DNA of 64,000 nt. Origin: Blautia luti (GTDB taxonomy: Bacteria > Bacillota > Clostridia > Lachnospirales > Lachnospiraceae). The notes beneath the pieces were generated by a model that was given only the letters and a program-made list of their open reading frames with translations, was not told the DNA's origin and searched no databases. Shown one piece after another: positions 37,365-45,431 of this stretch (positions are counted from its first letter, which is position 1; each line of letters starts with the position of its first letter). The DNA lies in NCBI RefSeq assembly GCF_013304735.1, contig NZ_JAAITI010000015.1:32196-96195 (forward strand). The letters run 5' to 3'. The position numbers and the translations under genes are program-made.

Positions 37365-37425
37365 ATGTGGGAATTTGTTTTTTATGATTTTTTTGATAAA
37401 GGTTCTGCCTTTTGGAAGGCGGTAA

Positions 37426-37518
37426 TTTGCGAGAAGGGGAAGCACTCGGAGTTAGCGAAGGCCGTCTCCCCTTCTCGCGCTCTTCCCCTCCTGGCCACGC
37501 AGTTGTTCAGCGTTGTGG
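37426..37518 (+). repeat. Palindromic dispersed repeat, copy 1
   Basis: 93-base element: GCGAGAAGGGGA pairs perfectly with TCCCCTTCTCGC around a 24-base loop, then a C-rich strand and a second hairpin CGCAG, TTGTT, CAGCG. Copy 2 at 45058-45148 on the other strand is about 85% identical. It occupies the gap between two convergent genes (37307-37683); no gene is seen there. Confidence 0.75.
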
Positions 37519-37596
37519 TGGGCGTAAATGCACTGACGGGATGTGGGATTCGGGGGTGTTGGGGATGGGAGGTTGTGTCTATTGGTGGTTGTGGAC

Positions 37597-37627
37597 GGGA
37601 AGGAGGCCCACTTGCGGGCCTGTTCCC
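37597..37627. repeat. GC-rich hairpin 3' of gntR
   Basis: GGGAA and AGGCCC pair with GGGCCT and TTCCC around ACTTGC (11 bp with a small bulge). It lies 56 bases beyond the end of the minus-strand gntR gene, without a T-run, in a strongly G-rich stretch (37519-37683). It may help end gntR transcription or be part of the repeat module. Confidence 0.5.
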
Positions 37628-37683
37628 TGAGAGTGGTGGGCGAAATGTGTTGATGGTGGGGCCAGGTTGTGCTGCTCATTTTG

Positions 37684-38406
37684 TCAGAAAGATATTGTAT
37701 AGCGTGAGCCGGCAATGTATTCCCGGCTGATGTATAGGGGAGCTCCGTCCGGACTTTGCATATAGGAATCCAGGATCATCACAGGGTCCCCCGGTGCAAG
37801 GCTTAAAGTCTGGGCCATGTCTGCGGATGCGGTAGTGACTGAAACGGTGCTTCTGCTGGAATCAGCGATGGAATAGCTGTAAGCAGATTTCAGATATTCA
37901 AAAAAAGATCCGTTTTCCACAGCCTTGGGATCAAAATCCGGAAAGAGCCGGACTGGCAGCCATGTGTGCACATTGATAATGGGAATCCCGTCAGCCAGGA
38001 GAAGCCTTTCCAGGAAGAAAACTTCTTCATCAGGAGCGAGCTGGAGGAAATCAGAGGTCAGACTGTCTGAAGACTTCCTGCAGAAAGCCAGTACATGGGA
38101 ACCGGGAACACGACCGCTTTGACGGCAGGATTCAGAAAAACTCATATTTTTCTGAGATTCAAATTTCCGGAAGATCATAGGGGATTTTACGAAAGTTCCT
38201 TTTCCCTGATGCTTGACAAGATATCCCTGGGTACAAAGTTCCTCTACAGTACGCCGCACTGTGATTCTGCTGACCTGGTAAAGCTCAGCCAGTTCCGGCT
38301 CTGTGGGGATTTTCTCTCCAGGCTTATATGTGCCATTTTTTAACTGGCCGGTAATAATATCCATAAGCTGCTTGTAAAGCGGCTGGATTGAATTTTTATT
38401 TAACAT
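37684..38406 (-). CDS. GntR-family (UTRA) regulator of the fructosamine operon
   Basis: 240-residue repressor of the HutC/FrlR type. The N-terminal winged helix reads PLYKQLMDIITGQLKNGTYKPGEKIPTE and SRITVRRTVEELCTQGYLVKHQGKGTFV. The UTRA ligand domain (about 90-235) contains LERLLLADGIPIINVHTWLP and YSIADSSRSTVSVTTASADMAQTL. It is divergent from the deglycase operon, and two palindromes in the 314-base spacer match in sequence, so it very probably represses both. The ligand is likely a phosphorylated fructosamine (inference). Start after AAAGGACATTTTC. Confidence 0.92.
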   Translation of the reverse strand: MLNKNSIQPLYKQLMDIITGQLKNGTYKPGEKIPTEPELAELYQVSRITVRRTVEELCTQGYLVKHQGKGTFVKSPMIFRKFESQKNMSFSESCRQSGRVPGSHVLAFCRKSSDSLTSDFLQLAPDEEVFFLERLLLADGIPIINVHTWLPVRLFPDFDPKAVENGSFFEYLKSAYSYSIADSSRSTVSVTTASADMAQTLSLAPGDPVMILDSYMQSPDGAPLYISREYIAGSRYTISF

Positions 38407-38434
38407 GAAAATGTCCTTTCTGATGTATTCATAA

Positions 38435-38460
38435 CCAGTATTTTACTATAGTATAACTGG
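38435..38460. promoter_or_regulatory. Candidate GntR operator, gntR-proximal
   Basis: Palindrome CCAG, TACTATAGTA core, CTGG. It contains TTTACTATA (38442-38450), which recurs at 38567-38575. Confidence 0.6.
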
Positions 38461-38566
38461 GTTTGTCCAGCAGGATGAAGAGCATAGCGGGGTATGCTGC
38501 CGGTCACAGAGTGAACAGTAACAATGTATATAGATGAATAATTACTCATAAATAATGAATATACTC

Positions 38567-38585
38567 TTTACTATAACGTTATAAT
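38567..38585. promoter_or_regulatory. Candidate GntR operator overlapping the operon -10
   Basis: TTTACTATA followed by the perfect palindrome TATAACGTTATA (38572-38583), and overlapping a TATAAT -10 (38580-38585) of the operon promoter. Binding here would block transcription. The rest of the 314-base spacer shows no gene. Confidence 0.6.
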
Positions 38586-38720
38586 ATGTTATATTCTTTG
38601 AAAAGGTAAACTGTAAAAGCAAAAGAGGAAAAAACAAAGTTAGAAAATCTTTCAGATCCTGAATTTTCAAAGGATTTTTAGGATTTTCAGATGGAACATC
38701 TCAAAACAGGAGGATAAAAA

Positions 38721-39689
38721 ATGGACGCAGTAAAAATTGCAAATAAGATCAGCAAAGAGCATGGAACGATCAAAAACGTGTATTTTCTTGCATGCGGAGG
38801 CTCTCTGGTAGATTTATATCCGGGATATTATTTCCTGCGTGCGGAATCAGCAGTGATGGATGCACAGTGGATCCCGGCAAGGGAGTTTGCCCTGACACCG
38901 CCCAGGAAGCTTGGAAAAGACAGCCTTCTGGTCATCTGCTCACACAGCGGAAAAACAAAGGAATGTCTGGAAGCCGCAAAAGCGGGAATGGAAGCAGGCG
39001 CAGCCGTTGTGACCATGACACATGCACCGGGATCTGCCTGCGATACCGATGAGTGGATTTCCATTGTATACGACTGGGCACCGGGAGTAAAAGAGGCAGA
39101 GAAGCCACAGGGAATCGTTCTCCGTCTTCTTAATGAACTTATGAAGATACAGGAGCCGGGTTATGGGCTCTATGACAAGATTGCGGAAGGTTTTGGGAAG
39201 ATCGATGAGATCATTGCAGAAGCAGTTAAAGATCAGCAGAATGCAGCATGGCTTTTTGCAGAAAAATACTCTGAGGAACCGAATCTTTATATCATGGCAT
39301 CCGGAGCATCCTATTCTCAGGCATACGGTTTTGCCATCTGCTCTCTTCAGGAAATGCAGTGGATGGACTGCGGATATCTGAACAGCGCAGAATATTTCCA
39401 CGGACCCTTTGAGGTGACAGACGAGGATCATCTGTACATTCTGATGATGAGTCGCGGAAGAAATCGTATGATGGATGAGCGAGTTCTGACTTTTCTTGAG
39501 AAATATGGAAGAAAATATGAAGTGATCGATGCAGATAAACTTGGCATGGCAGCGATCGATGACAGCTGCGTGGAATATTTTACACCAATGCTCTTCTACA
39601 CCATGACAACGGTTTACCGTACTGCGCTGCAGGATAAACGCCGCCATCCGCTGGATATGAGAAGATATATGGGAGTTGTGGAATATTAA
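38721..39689 (+). CDS. frlB: Fructosamine-6-phosphate deglycase (FrlB-like)
   Basis: SIS-fold enzyme of 322 residues that should split a 6-phosphofructosamine (for example fructoselysine-6-phosphate) into glucose-6-phosphate and the free amine. SIS domain 1 has ACGGSLVD and SHSGKTKE; SIS domain 2 has ASGASYSQAYG and NSAEYFHGPFEVTDED, whose Glu/His match the FrlB/FraB catalytic region. The C-terminus DMRRYMGVVEY parallels the DERRYYGGLVEY of E. coli FrlB. Start after AGGAGGATAAAAA. It is the first gene of a four-gene operon with kinase and transporter. Which amino acid moiety is used cannot be read from sequence. Confidence 0.9.
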   Translation: MDAVKIANKISKEHGTIKNVYFLACGGSLVDLYPGYYFLRAESAVMDAQWIPAREFALTPPRKLGKDSLLVICSHSGKTKECLEAAKAGMEAGAAVVTMTHAPGSACDTDEWISIVYDWAPGVKEAEKPQGIVLRLLNELMKIQEPGYGLYDKIAEGFGKIDEIIAEAVKDQQNAAWLFAEKYSEEPNLYIMASGASYSQAYGFAICSLQEMQWMDCGYLNSAEYFHGPFEVTDEDHLYILMMSRGRNRMMDERVLTFLEKYGRKYEVIDADKLGMAAIDDSCVEYFTPMLFYTMTTVYRTALQDKRRHPLDMRRYMGVVEY

Positions 39690-39726
39690 GAATGTTGCTG
39701 TGCCTCGGCACAGAGAAAGGGGAAAA

Positions 39727-40584
39727 ATGAGCAGATACAGTGCAAAACTCCTTGGTTTTGGAGACAATGTTGTGGATATCTATGATCATCTGAAAACCAT
39801 GTATCCAGGTGGAAACTGTGTAAATGTCAGTGTCTACGGAAAAATGGCCGGTTGTGAAAAAACAGCATATATGGGATATTTCGGAGATGATGACAGAGCA
39901 GAGCTGATCATGGATACACTGGGAAAAATCGGCGTGGAAACGGTAAAGTGTAAACAGCTGCACGGCGAGAATGGCTATTCCAGGATCACGTTAAAAGACG
40001 GAGACCGTCAGTTCCTGGATTTTAATGAAGGCGGCATCCGCGGAAAAACACCATATGTTCTGGATCGGTTTGACCTGGAATACATGAAAGGCTTTGACGT
40101 GGTACACAGTGGAAATTATTCTTTTACAGAGAATGAACTCCACAAGATCAAAGAGGCCGGAATCCCGGTTTCCTTCGATTTTTCGGATGATTCCACAGAA
40201 GAGTATTATGAAAAAACAGCACCGGATGTTACCTATGCGTTCTGTTCTTTTGATGGAACCGATGAGGAAGCAGAAGCCCATCTGAAAAAAATCATCTCCA
40301 TGGGTCCGGAACTTGCCATGGCTTCCAGAGGTGCAAAAGGATGTATCCTTTATGATGGTGAGAAGTTTTTTGCCCAGGCGGCAGCTCCGCTTGCAGAAGT
40401 AAAAGACACTCTCGGTGCAGGAGATTCCCTTATTGCTTCTTTTCTTACCGGATATATCGGAAAAACCAAAGCCGGCGTGGACAGGGAAACAGCAATCCGC
40501 GAAAGCCTTGCGGAAGCAGCTGCTTTTGCGGCAGGGATCTGCGGTATGGAAGGTGCTTTCGGATACGGAAAAAAATATGAATAA
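39727..40584 (+). CDS. frlD: Fructosamine 6-kinase (FrlD-like, PfkB family)
   Basis: Ribokinase-fold kinase, 285 residues, that phosphorylates the imported fructosamine before the deglycase acts. N-terminal GFGDNVVDIYDHL and PGGNCVNVSVYGKMAG match FrlD. The catalytic and anion-hole motif is DTLGAGDSLIASFLTGY (about 227-243). The start at 39727 follows AAAGGGGAAAA and is chosen over upstream in-frame codons. It is 15 bases from the transporter gene. Family membership is secure; substrate is inferred from the operon. Confidence 0.9.
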   Translation: MSRYSAKLLGFGDNVVDIYDHLKTMYPGGNCVNVSVYGKMAGCEKTAYMGYFGDDDRAELIMDTLGKIGVETVKCKQLHGENGYSRITLKDGDRQFLDFNEGGIRGKTPYVLDRFDLEYMKGFDVVHSGNYSFTENELHKIKEAGIPVSFDFSDDSTEEYYEKTAPDVTYAFCSFDGTDEEAEAHLKKIISMGPELAMASRGAKGCILYDGEKFFAQAAAPLAEVKDTLGAGDSLIASFLTGYIGKTKAGVDRETAIRESLAEAAAFAAGICGMEGAFGYGKKYE

Positions 40585-40599
40585 CAGGAGGGGAAAACA

Positions 40600-42102
40600 A
40601 TGAGACGCTATGGAAAAAGCAGAGCGTTTATCTGTTTTGTAATGTGCATGATCATGGCTCTGCCGGTATATTTCAGCAGTGCGGTGGCAGTAAAAGCAGC
40701 AGAGCAGCAGACCATCATTGTGGGAACAAATGCAGAGTATTCACCGTTTGAATACCTGGATGATGATGGAAATATCACAGGATTTGACTACGATCTTCTG
40801 GAGGCCATCGCCAAAGAAGAAAATGTAAAGCTGGTATGGAAAGACATGCCTTTTGATTCACTGATGGGTTCCATGGAAGCCGGAGATGTGCAGGTGATCG
40901 CTGCCGGAATAGGACCTACAGAGGATCGAAAAAAGAGTGTGGATTTTTCCGATGTTTATTACACCGGTACCCAGTGCATCATCAGCCGTAAGGATAATCC
41001 GATCAAAGATTTTGAGGAGATGTCCGGAAAAACTGTTGCAGTTCTGGAAGGTGCCCATAGCGATATGATCGCATCCGGTGAGACAACGGATTATGGCGAA
41101 GTAAAAGATGCAAAAGTGAAACGATTTAAAAACGCCTCCAGTGCAGTAATGGAGCTGAAAAACGGCGGTGCAGATGCAGTCCTGATCGATAATATCATGG
41201 CTGAGATCTACTGCAAACAGAATTCGGATCTGCAGTATGAATCTGTGCCAAGTACAGCAGAGGACACTGTTTTCTGTATTGAAAAAGGAAACACAGAGCT
41301 TGTTCAGATCATCAATGACGGACTTGCAAAGGTTAAAAAGTCCGGTGTTTATGATGATCTTTACCAGCAGTATTTCGTAGATACGGTAGAAAGCAGTGAG
41401 GATGTGACTGATGTAGCTGCAACCGATGGCTTCCTGGGACTTTTAAGCTTTATTTTCCTTCAGGATAATCGCTGGAAATTTTATATCAACGGTCTTGGAA
41501 TTACACTGATCGTTTCCCTTCTGTCTGTGATCGTAGGTATTCTGATCGGTCTTGTGGTGGCTCTGGTACGTCTTGGAGCTGCGAAAAAAGGCAGAAGAAC
41601 CATTCTTTCTACGATCGCGGATATTTATGTTGACGTGATCCGGGGAACACCGTCCGTTCTTCAGCTGATGATCATTTATTTTGCAGTATTCCACAGCCGC
41701 CTGGGATATGTGGCAGCAGTGGTCAGCTTCGGTATCAACAGTGGTGCATATGTTTCCGAGGTTATCCGCGGAGGTATTTTATCTGTAGATAAAGGTCAGA
41801 GCGAAGCAGGCCGTTCTCTTGGCCTGGGATATAAAGATACTATGCGTTTTATTATCATTCCGCAGGCAGTAAAAACAATCCTTCCGGCAATGGGTAATGA
41901 GTTTATCCAGCTGATCAAAGAGACGTCTATTCTTGGTTATGTGGGGATCATGGATCTGACAAAAGCGGCAAGCTATGTTTCTTCCCGTACCTACCAGATG
42001 TTCATTCCGCTGATCGTTGCAGGTATCATGTATTACCTGATCGTGAAGTGCCTGAGCATTCTTCTGAAGAGATTTGAAAGGAGACTGAGAGAAAGTGATT
42101 GA
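40600..42102 (+). CDS. Fused amino-acid-type ABC binding protein and permease
   Basis: 500-residue fusion. It has a signal peptide (about 1-31, hydrophobic then AVKAAE). A solute-binding domain of the polar-amino-acid type spans about 35-265 ([27 protein letters not shown], later [10 protein letters not shown]). The HisM/GlnP-type permease has about five helices (about 285-495), with the coupling segment [34 protein letters not shown]. Binding protein and permease in one chain ensure 1:1 stoichiometry and remove the need for a lipid anchor. Start after AGGAGGGGAAAACA. It overlaps the ATPase gene by 8 bases. Likely imports an Amadori compound; a free amino acid is the alternative. Confidence 0.9.
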   Translation: MRRYGKSRAFICFVMCMIMALPVYFSSAVAVKAAEQQTIIVGTNAEYSPFEYLDDDGNITGFDYDLLEAIAKEENVKLVWKDMPFDSLMGSMEAGDVQVIAAGIGPTEDRKKSVDFSDVYYTGTQCIISRKDNPIKDFEEMSGKTVAVLEGAHSDMIASGETTDYGEVKDAKVKRFKNASSAVMELKNGGADAVLIDNIMAEIYCKQNSDLQYESVPSTAEDTVFCIEKGNTELVQIINDGLAKVKKSGVYDDLYQQYFVDTVESSEDVTDVAATDGFLGLLSFIFLQDNRWKFYINGLGITLIVSLLSVIVGILIGLVVALVRLGAAKKGRRTILSTIADIYVDVIRGTPSVLQLMIIYFAVFHSRLGYVAAVVSFGINSGAYVSEVIRGGILSVDKGQSEAGRSLGLGYKDTMRFIIIPQAVKTILPAMGNEFIQLIKETSILGYVGIMDLTKAASYVSSRTYQMFIPLIVAGIMYYLIVKCLSILLKRFERRLRESD

Positions 42103-42817
42103 TGTTAAAAATCTGAAAAAGTCCTTCGGGGATGTACATGTATTAAAAGGAATCACAACTCATGTAAATAAAGGTGAGTGTATCTGTATCATCGGTCCGT
42201 CCGGCTCCGGAAAATCTACGTTTCTGCGCTGCCTGAATCTTCTGGAAAAACCGGAGGAAGGCGAGATCACCGTAAACGGACAGCAGATTCTGGATCCAAA
42301 GCTGGATGTAGATAAATTCAGGGAAAATGTGGGAATGGTTTTTCAGCATTTTAACCTGTTTCCAAATATGACAGTAATGAAAAATATCACTCTTGCACCG
42401 GTACGCCTTGGCAAATGGAATGCGGCAGAGGCGGACCAGAAAGCAAGGGCTCTTCTGAAAAGAGTCGGCCTTGAAGAAAAAGCAGATGTCTATCCCGGGA
42501 AGCTTTCCGGCGGACAGAAGCAGAGGGTTGCCATCGCGAGAGCCCTGGCAATGAATCCGCAGGTGCTGCTGTTCGATGAACCAACATCAGCCCTTGACCC
42601 GGAAATGGTCGGGGAGGTTCTTGAGGTTATGAAAGAGCTTGCAAAAGAAGGCATGACCATGCTGGTTGTTACCCATGAGATGGGATTTGCAAGAGAAGTC
42701 AGCGACAGAGTGCTTTTTATGGACGACGGAGTGATTCTTGAAGACAGAAAGCCGAAAGAACTCTTTGGCAATCCAGGGGAGGAACGTACAAAGGAGTTTC
42801 TTTCCAAAGTATTGTAA
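42095..42817 (+). CDS. Amino-acid-type ABC transporter ATPase (GlnQ-like)
   Basis: 240-residue ATPase partner of the fused permease. Walker [10 protein letters not shown] (about 33-41), Q-loop [17 protein letters not shown], signature [15 protein letters not shown] (about 133-147), Walker [15 protein letters not shown], switch [14 protein letters not shown]. All catalytic residues are present. Start behind GGAGACTGAGAGAAAG at the end of the previous gene. A strong terminator follows. Confidence 0.96.
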   Translation: MIDVKNLKKSFGDVHVLKGITTHVNKGECICIIGPSGSGKSTFLRCLNLLEKPEEGEITVNGQQILDPKLDVDKFRENVGMVFQHFNLFPNMTVMKNITLAPVRLGKWNAAEADQKARALLKRVGLEEKADVYPGKLSGGQKQRVAIARALAMNPQVLLFDEPTSALDPEMVGEVLEVMKELAKEGMTMLVVTHEMGFAREVSDRVLFMDDGVILEDRKPKELFGNPGEERTKEFLSKVL

Positions 42818-42852
42818 TTTAAAAAAATATGATGCGGAGAATCCTTTCTCTG

Positions 42853-42897
42853 AAAAAAGTACCAGTTTCGGGAAAACCGATCCTGGTACTTTTTTTA
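42853..42897 (+). terminator. Terminator of the fructosamine operon
   Basis: AAAGTACCAG (42856-42865) pairs with CTGGTACTTT (42883-42892), then seven T. Confidence 0.92.
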
Positions 42898-43115
42898 TCT
42901 TATCAATATTTTATCATATCGGACAAGCTTATAAAAGCAGAATATCAGGAAGGTAAGTTTTACAAAATATGAATTTGCAGGTATAAAATAAAAATAAATA
43001 AAAAAGAAAAAAAGGAAATTATTCCAATAAGAGACGTGATTTTGACAGTTTCTGCAAAATGGATAAGTTAAAGGCGTATAATGAAAGAAAAATATTATGT
43101 CAGGAGGAAGAGAAA

Positions 43116-44015
43116 ATGAACTACAAGAAATTGACAGCAGTATTTATGGCATTGGGAATAGCAGCAACGTGTTTTTCCGGATGCGGACTGACAGAGGGGA
43201 ATGGAGTAACATCTGCTTCGGAACCGACCAAGGCGGCGGCCACAGCAGCACCGAAGGATACAGCTACGCCAACTCCAAAAGCCACAGCAGCACCAAAACC
43301 TACGAAAGCAGCTGCGCAGACAGGCTCAGGGTCTCAGTCCGGCAATACAGGAAACACATCTTCAGAAGCGGAAAAAGAAATTACATATATAAACGGAGTT
43401 TTAACAGATTCCGATGAGGACAGTGTAACAATCGAGTATGGATCTGACGGGGATTTTAATCAGACAACTTTTGATATCAGTAATGCGGATATTCAGATAG
43501 GCGAAAACAAGAAACAGGGGGGACCTTTAGCGGCAAATCTGAATCTTAAAATTGGATATTATGTGGAGAATGGAGATTACATTGCTGTTTCTGTATATGG
43601 AGACGGAAGTGAAAGTATGACCCCAAGCTGGGTTTATAATTATGAAATGAAGTCCGTCAGCGGAAATGTAAGATATAACGATGACTCTACCATGACAATA
43701 GAGACAGGCTCTGATGGAGATTTCTATGAAATGACTTTTGACATCAGCAGTGCAGAGCTGGATATTCAGGTAGATGAAGTGATCGGAGTCAGTGGTCTTA
43801 GAACAAGCCTTAATGTAGATGTAAATTATTATGTGAAAGATGGAGTGAACATTGCTACTTATGTATACAGCGATGGGACAGAATATTTTTCACCCAGTCA
43901 GCTGTATAATATGGAACAGAGAAATACCCAGGCAGAAGAGGATACGCAGGAGTATGAAGAATCCGGGGATGCAGATTATATAGACGAGGAAGAGGAAACT
44001 TCTGAGGATTATTAA
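43116..44015 (+). CDS. Repeat-containing lipoprotein
   Basis: 299-residue secreted lipoprotein. Signal peptide with lipobox FSGC (Cys about 24), then a Thr/Ala/Pro/Lys-rich linker (about 35-80). Two copies of a beta-rich repeat of about 85-90 residues follow (about 88-180 and 185-270). Repeat 1 has EYGSDGDFNQTTFDIS and repeat 2 has ETGSDGDFYEMTFDIS; both end in YYV or similar with a trailing VYGDGSE. An acidic Glu/Asp-rich tail closes the protein. The family is not recognised. Start after CAGGAGGAAGAGAAA, preferred over an upstream ATG at 43059. The gap 42818-43115 is A/T-rich, with TTGACA at 43042 but no clear -10. Confidence 0.8.
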   Translation: MNYKKLTAVFMALGIAATCFSGCGLTEGNGVTSASEPTKAAATAAPKDTATPTPKATAAPKPTKAAAQTGSGSQSGNTGNTSSEAEKEITYINGVLTDSDEDSVTIEYGSDGDFNQTTFDISNADIQIGENKKQGGPLAANLNLKIGYYVENGDYIAVSVYGDGSESMTPSWVYNYEMKSVSGNVRYNDDSTMTIETGSDGDFYEMTFDISSAELDIQVDEVIGVSGLRTSLNVDVNYYVKDGVNIATYVYSDGTEYFSPSQLYNMEQRNTQAEEDTQEYEESGDADYIDEEEETSEDY

Positions 44016-44069
44016 CAGGGAGGGCAGAATCAAAGGAAAATCATCATTTACAACAGGGGAAAGAGAAAA

Positions 44070-44507
44070 ATGAGATACAAAAGAATGACAGCATGATTCA
44101 TAATGCTTGGGATATTGCTGGCAGGTCTTCCGGGATGTGGACAGTCCCCGAATAATAAAGAGACCTCCTCTTCTGAGAGCAGTGCTGCCGACGAACCAGA
44201 ATCGGAAATCATATATATAAACGGAGTCCTTACAGAATCTGATGAGGACAGCGTAACGATGGAATATGGTTCGGAAGGCAATTTTACACAGACTACCTTT
44301 GATATCAGCAATGCCGATATTCAGATAGGAGAAAGCCGGAAACAAGGCGGACCACTGGCAGCGAATCTGAAACTGGAAATTGGATATTATGTGAAAGACG
44401 GAAAGTACATTGCTGTTTCTGTATACGGAGATGGAAGCGAAAGTATGACGCCCAGCTGGATTTATAATCATGAACAGCAGACTATGGAGGGAAAAACAAA
44501 GGAATAA
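44070..44507 (+). pseudogene. Single-repeat lipoprotein paralogue with nonsense in its signal peptide
   Basis: A paralogue of the previous gene: MRYKRMTA, then TGA at 44094-44096, then FIMLGILLAGLPGCGQS with an intact lipobox, a short linker and one repeat (SDEDSVTMEYGSEGNFTQ and so on). The neighbour reads MNYKKLTAVFMALG in the same place, so TGA replaces a sense codon at position 9. Translation may restart at ATG 44103, giving 134 residues, but that product has only about 10 residues and no positive charge before the lipobox, so export is doubtful. The remaining frame is intact, which suggests a recent lesion. GGGGAAAGAGAAA precedes the original start. Confidence 0.75.
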
Positions 44508-44516
44508 AACAGATAT

Positions 44517-44568
44517 TAAAAAGGGGATGTGAAAAAACTCGATTGAGTTTTTTCGCATCTCCCTTTTT
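44517..44568 (+). terminator. Terminator after the lipoprotein pair
   Basis: AAAAGGGGATG and GAAAAAACTC pair with GAGTTTTTTC and CATCTCCCTTTTT; a long, nearly continuous stem. Confidence 0.9.
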
Positions 44569-44616
44569 GTACCTGTTGTGTATAAATGACTGAAATGTTA
44601 GAATTACTTCAGACGC

Positions 44617-44805
44617 TCAGTAGTTATAAGCCCCCTCATAAGCATTACATCGCTCCTTCCGATGTCCCTGCTCCACACAGGAGCTGCACCGGTCACAAAA
44701 TTCCTGTTCATAACAGGTAGAACAGACACACCCCTTACAGGCATCCCGGTTATAAGCCGGTGTGCAGGTAAAAGGAAGAGTATCCTTCGTAGTTTCCGTA
44801 CTCAT
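44617..44805 (-). CDS. Small cysteine-rich protein
   Basis: 62 residues with nine Cys, arranged TC, AC, KGC, VC, STC, FC, RC, SSC and RC within about 40 residues; the densest part is CKGCVCSTCYE. The remainder is polar with no signal peptide, so it is likely cytoplasmic and metal- or cluster-binding. The ATG at 44805 is taken because AAAGGAGCG lies 8-10 bases upstream; a GTG at 44814 is too close to it. No relative is recognised and no maturation enzyme adjoins it, although a radical SAM protein lies 9 kb away. Confidence 0.75.
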   Translation of the reverse strand: MSTETTKDTLPFTCTPAYNRDACKGCVCSTCYEQEFCDRCSSCVEQGHRKERCNAYEGAYNY

Positions 44806-45057
44806 AAAAATCACGCTCCTTTTTTCTACATTATAGCTCCATCAAAAAAGTGTTTCAATATAAATAATCAGAAAATATAAAAGATATACTTTAAAAGTCA
44901 GTCATAGATTAAACCCTACACATCTATTCACCCATTCCACACCCAGGGAACAGGAACGTAAGTGCCACATTCCCGTCCACATCTTCGCTAAAATCGGCAT
45001 AGTGTTTCATATCCAATACAGCAGAATCCATCTTCTTGTCAGTAAAGAATCACATTC

Positions 45058-45148
45058 CCACAACGCAGAACAACTGCGTGGCCGGAGGGGAGGAGCGCGA
45101 GGAGGGGAAATGGCCTTCGCAACTATGAATGCTTCCCCTCCTCGCAAA
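45058..45148 (-). repeat. Palindromic dispersed repeat, copy 2
   Basis: 91-base element in the 626-base gap 44806-45431, opposite in orientation to copy 1. Its main stem GCGAGGAGGGGAA/TTCCCCTCCTCGC is perfect; the pair that is A-T in copy 1 is G-C here. The second hairpin CGCAG, TTGTT, CTGCG is perfect. No gene is seen in the rest of the gap apart from the pfl promoter. Confidence 0.75.
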
Positions 45149-45310
45149 AACGCCCGCAGCCAAAGCGTCCCACCCGGAAAGGGAACTCCGCCCACTGCGA
45201 AAGTGCGTACGTCAGACGCCCGACAATGTACAATATCTAGTACAATTTTATCATTAATTTTATCAATAATACCATCCCTTGTATATTATAAAAAACATAC
45301 TTCCAATCTG

Positions 45311-45339
45311 TTGACTTTAAAATCTGAATCTGGTATCTT
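45311..45339 (+). promoter_or_regulatory. Promoter of pflBA
   Basis: TTGACT (45311-45316) and TATCTT (45334-45339), 17-base spacing, about 90 bases before pflB. Confidence 0.6.
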
Positions 45340-45431
45340 ATGGTCGTCATGAGAAATGTTATATATTACTAACTGTGCGGGCAGTGAACGAATAATCATC
45401 GAAACAGAACAGAGAAAGGATGTGCAACAAA

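Noticed and set aside
37307..37683. Protein-coding gene in the G-rich gap
   Set aside because: The possible frames are short, of biased composition, and overlap the palindromic repeat.
44094..44096. TGA read as selenocysteine in the second lipoprotein
   Set aside because: It lies in a signal peptide where the paralogue has an ordinary hydrophobic residue, and no SECIS-like hairpin was seen after it.
37426..45148. CRISPR array
   Set aside because: Only two copies, 7.6 kb apart and in opposite orientation, each itself palindromic; no short regular repeats with spacers.
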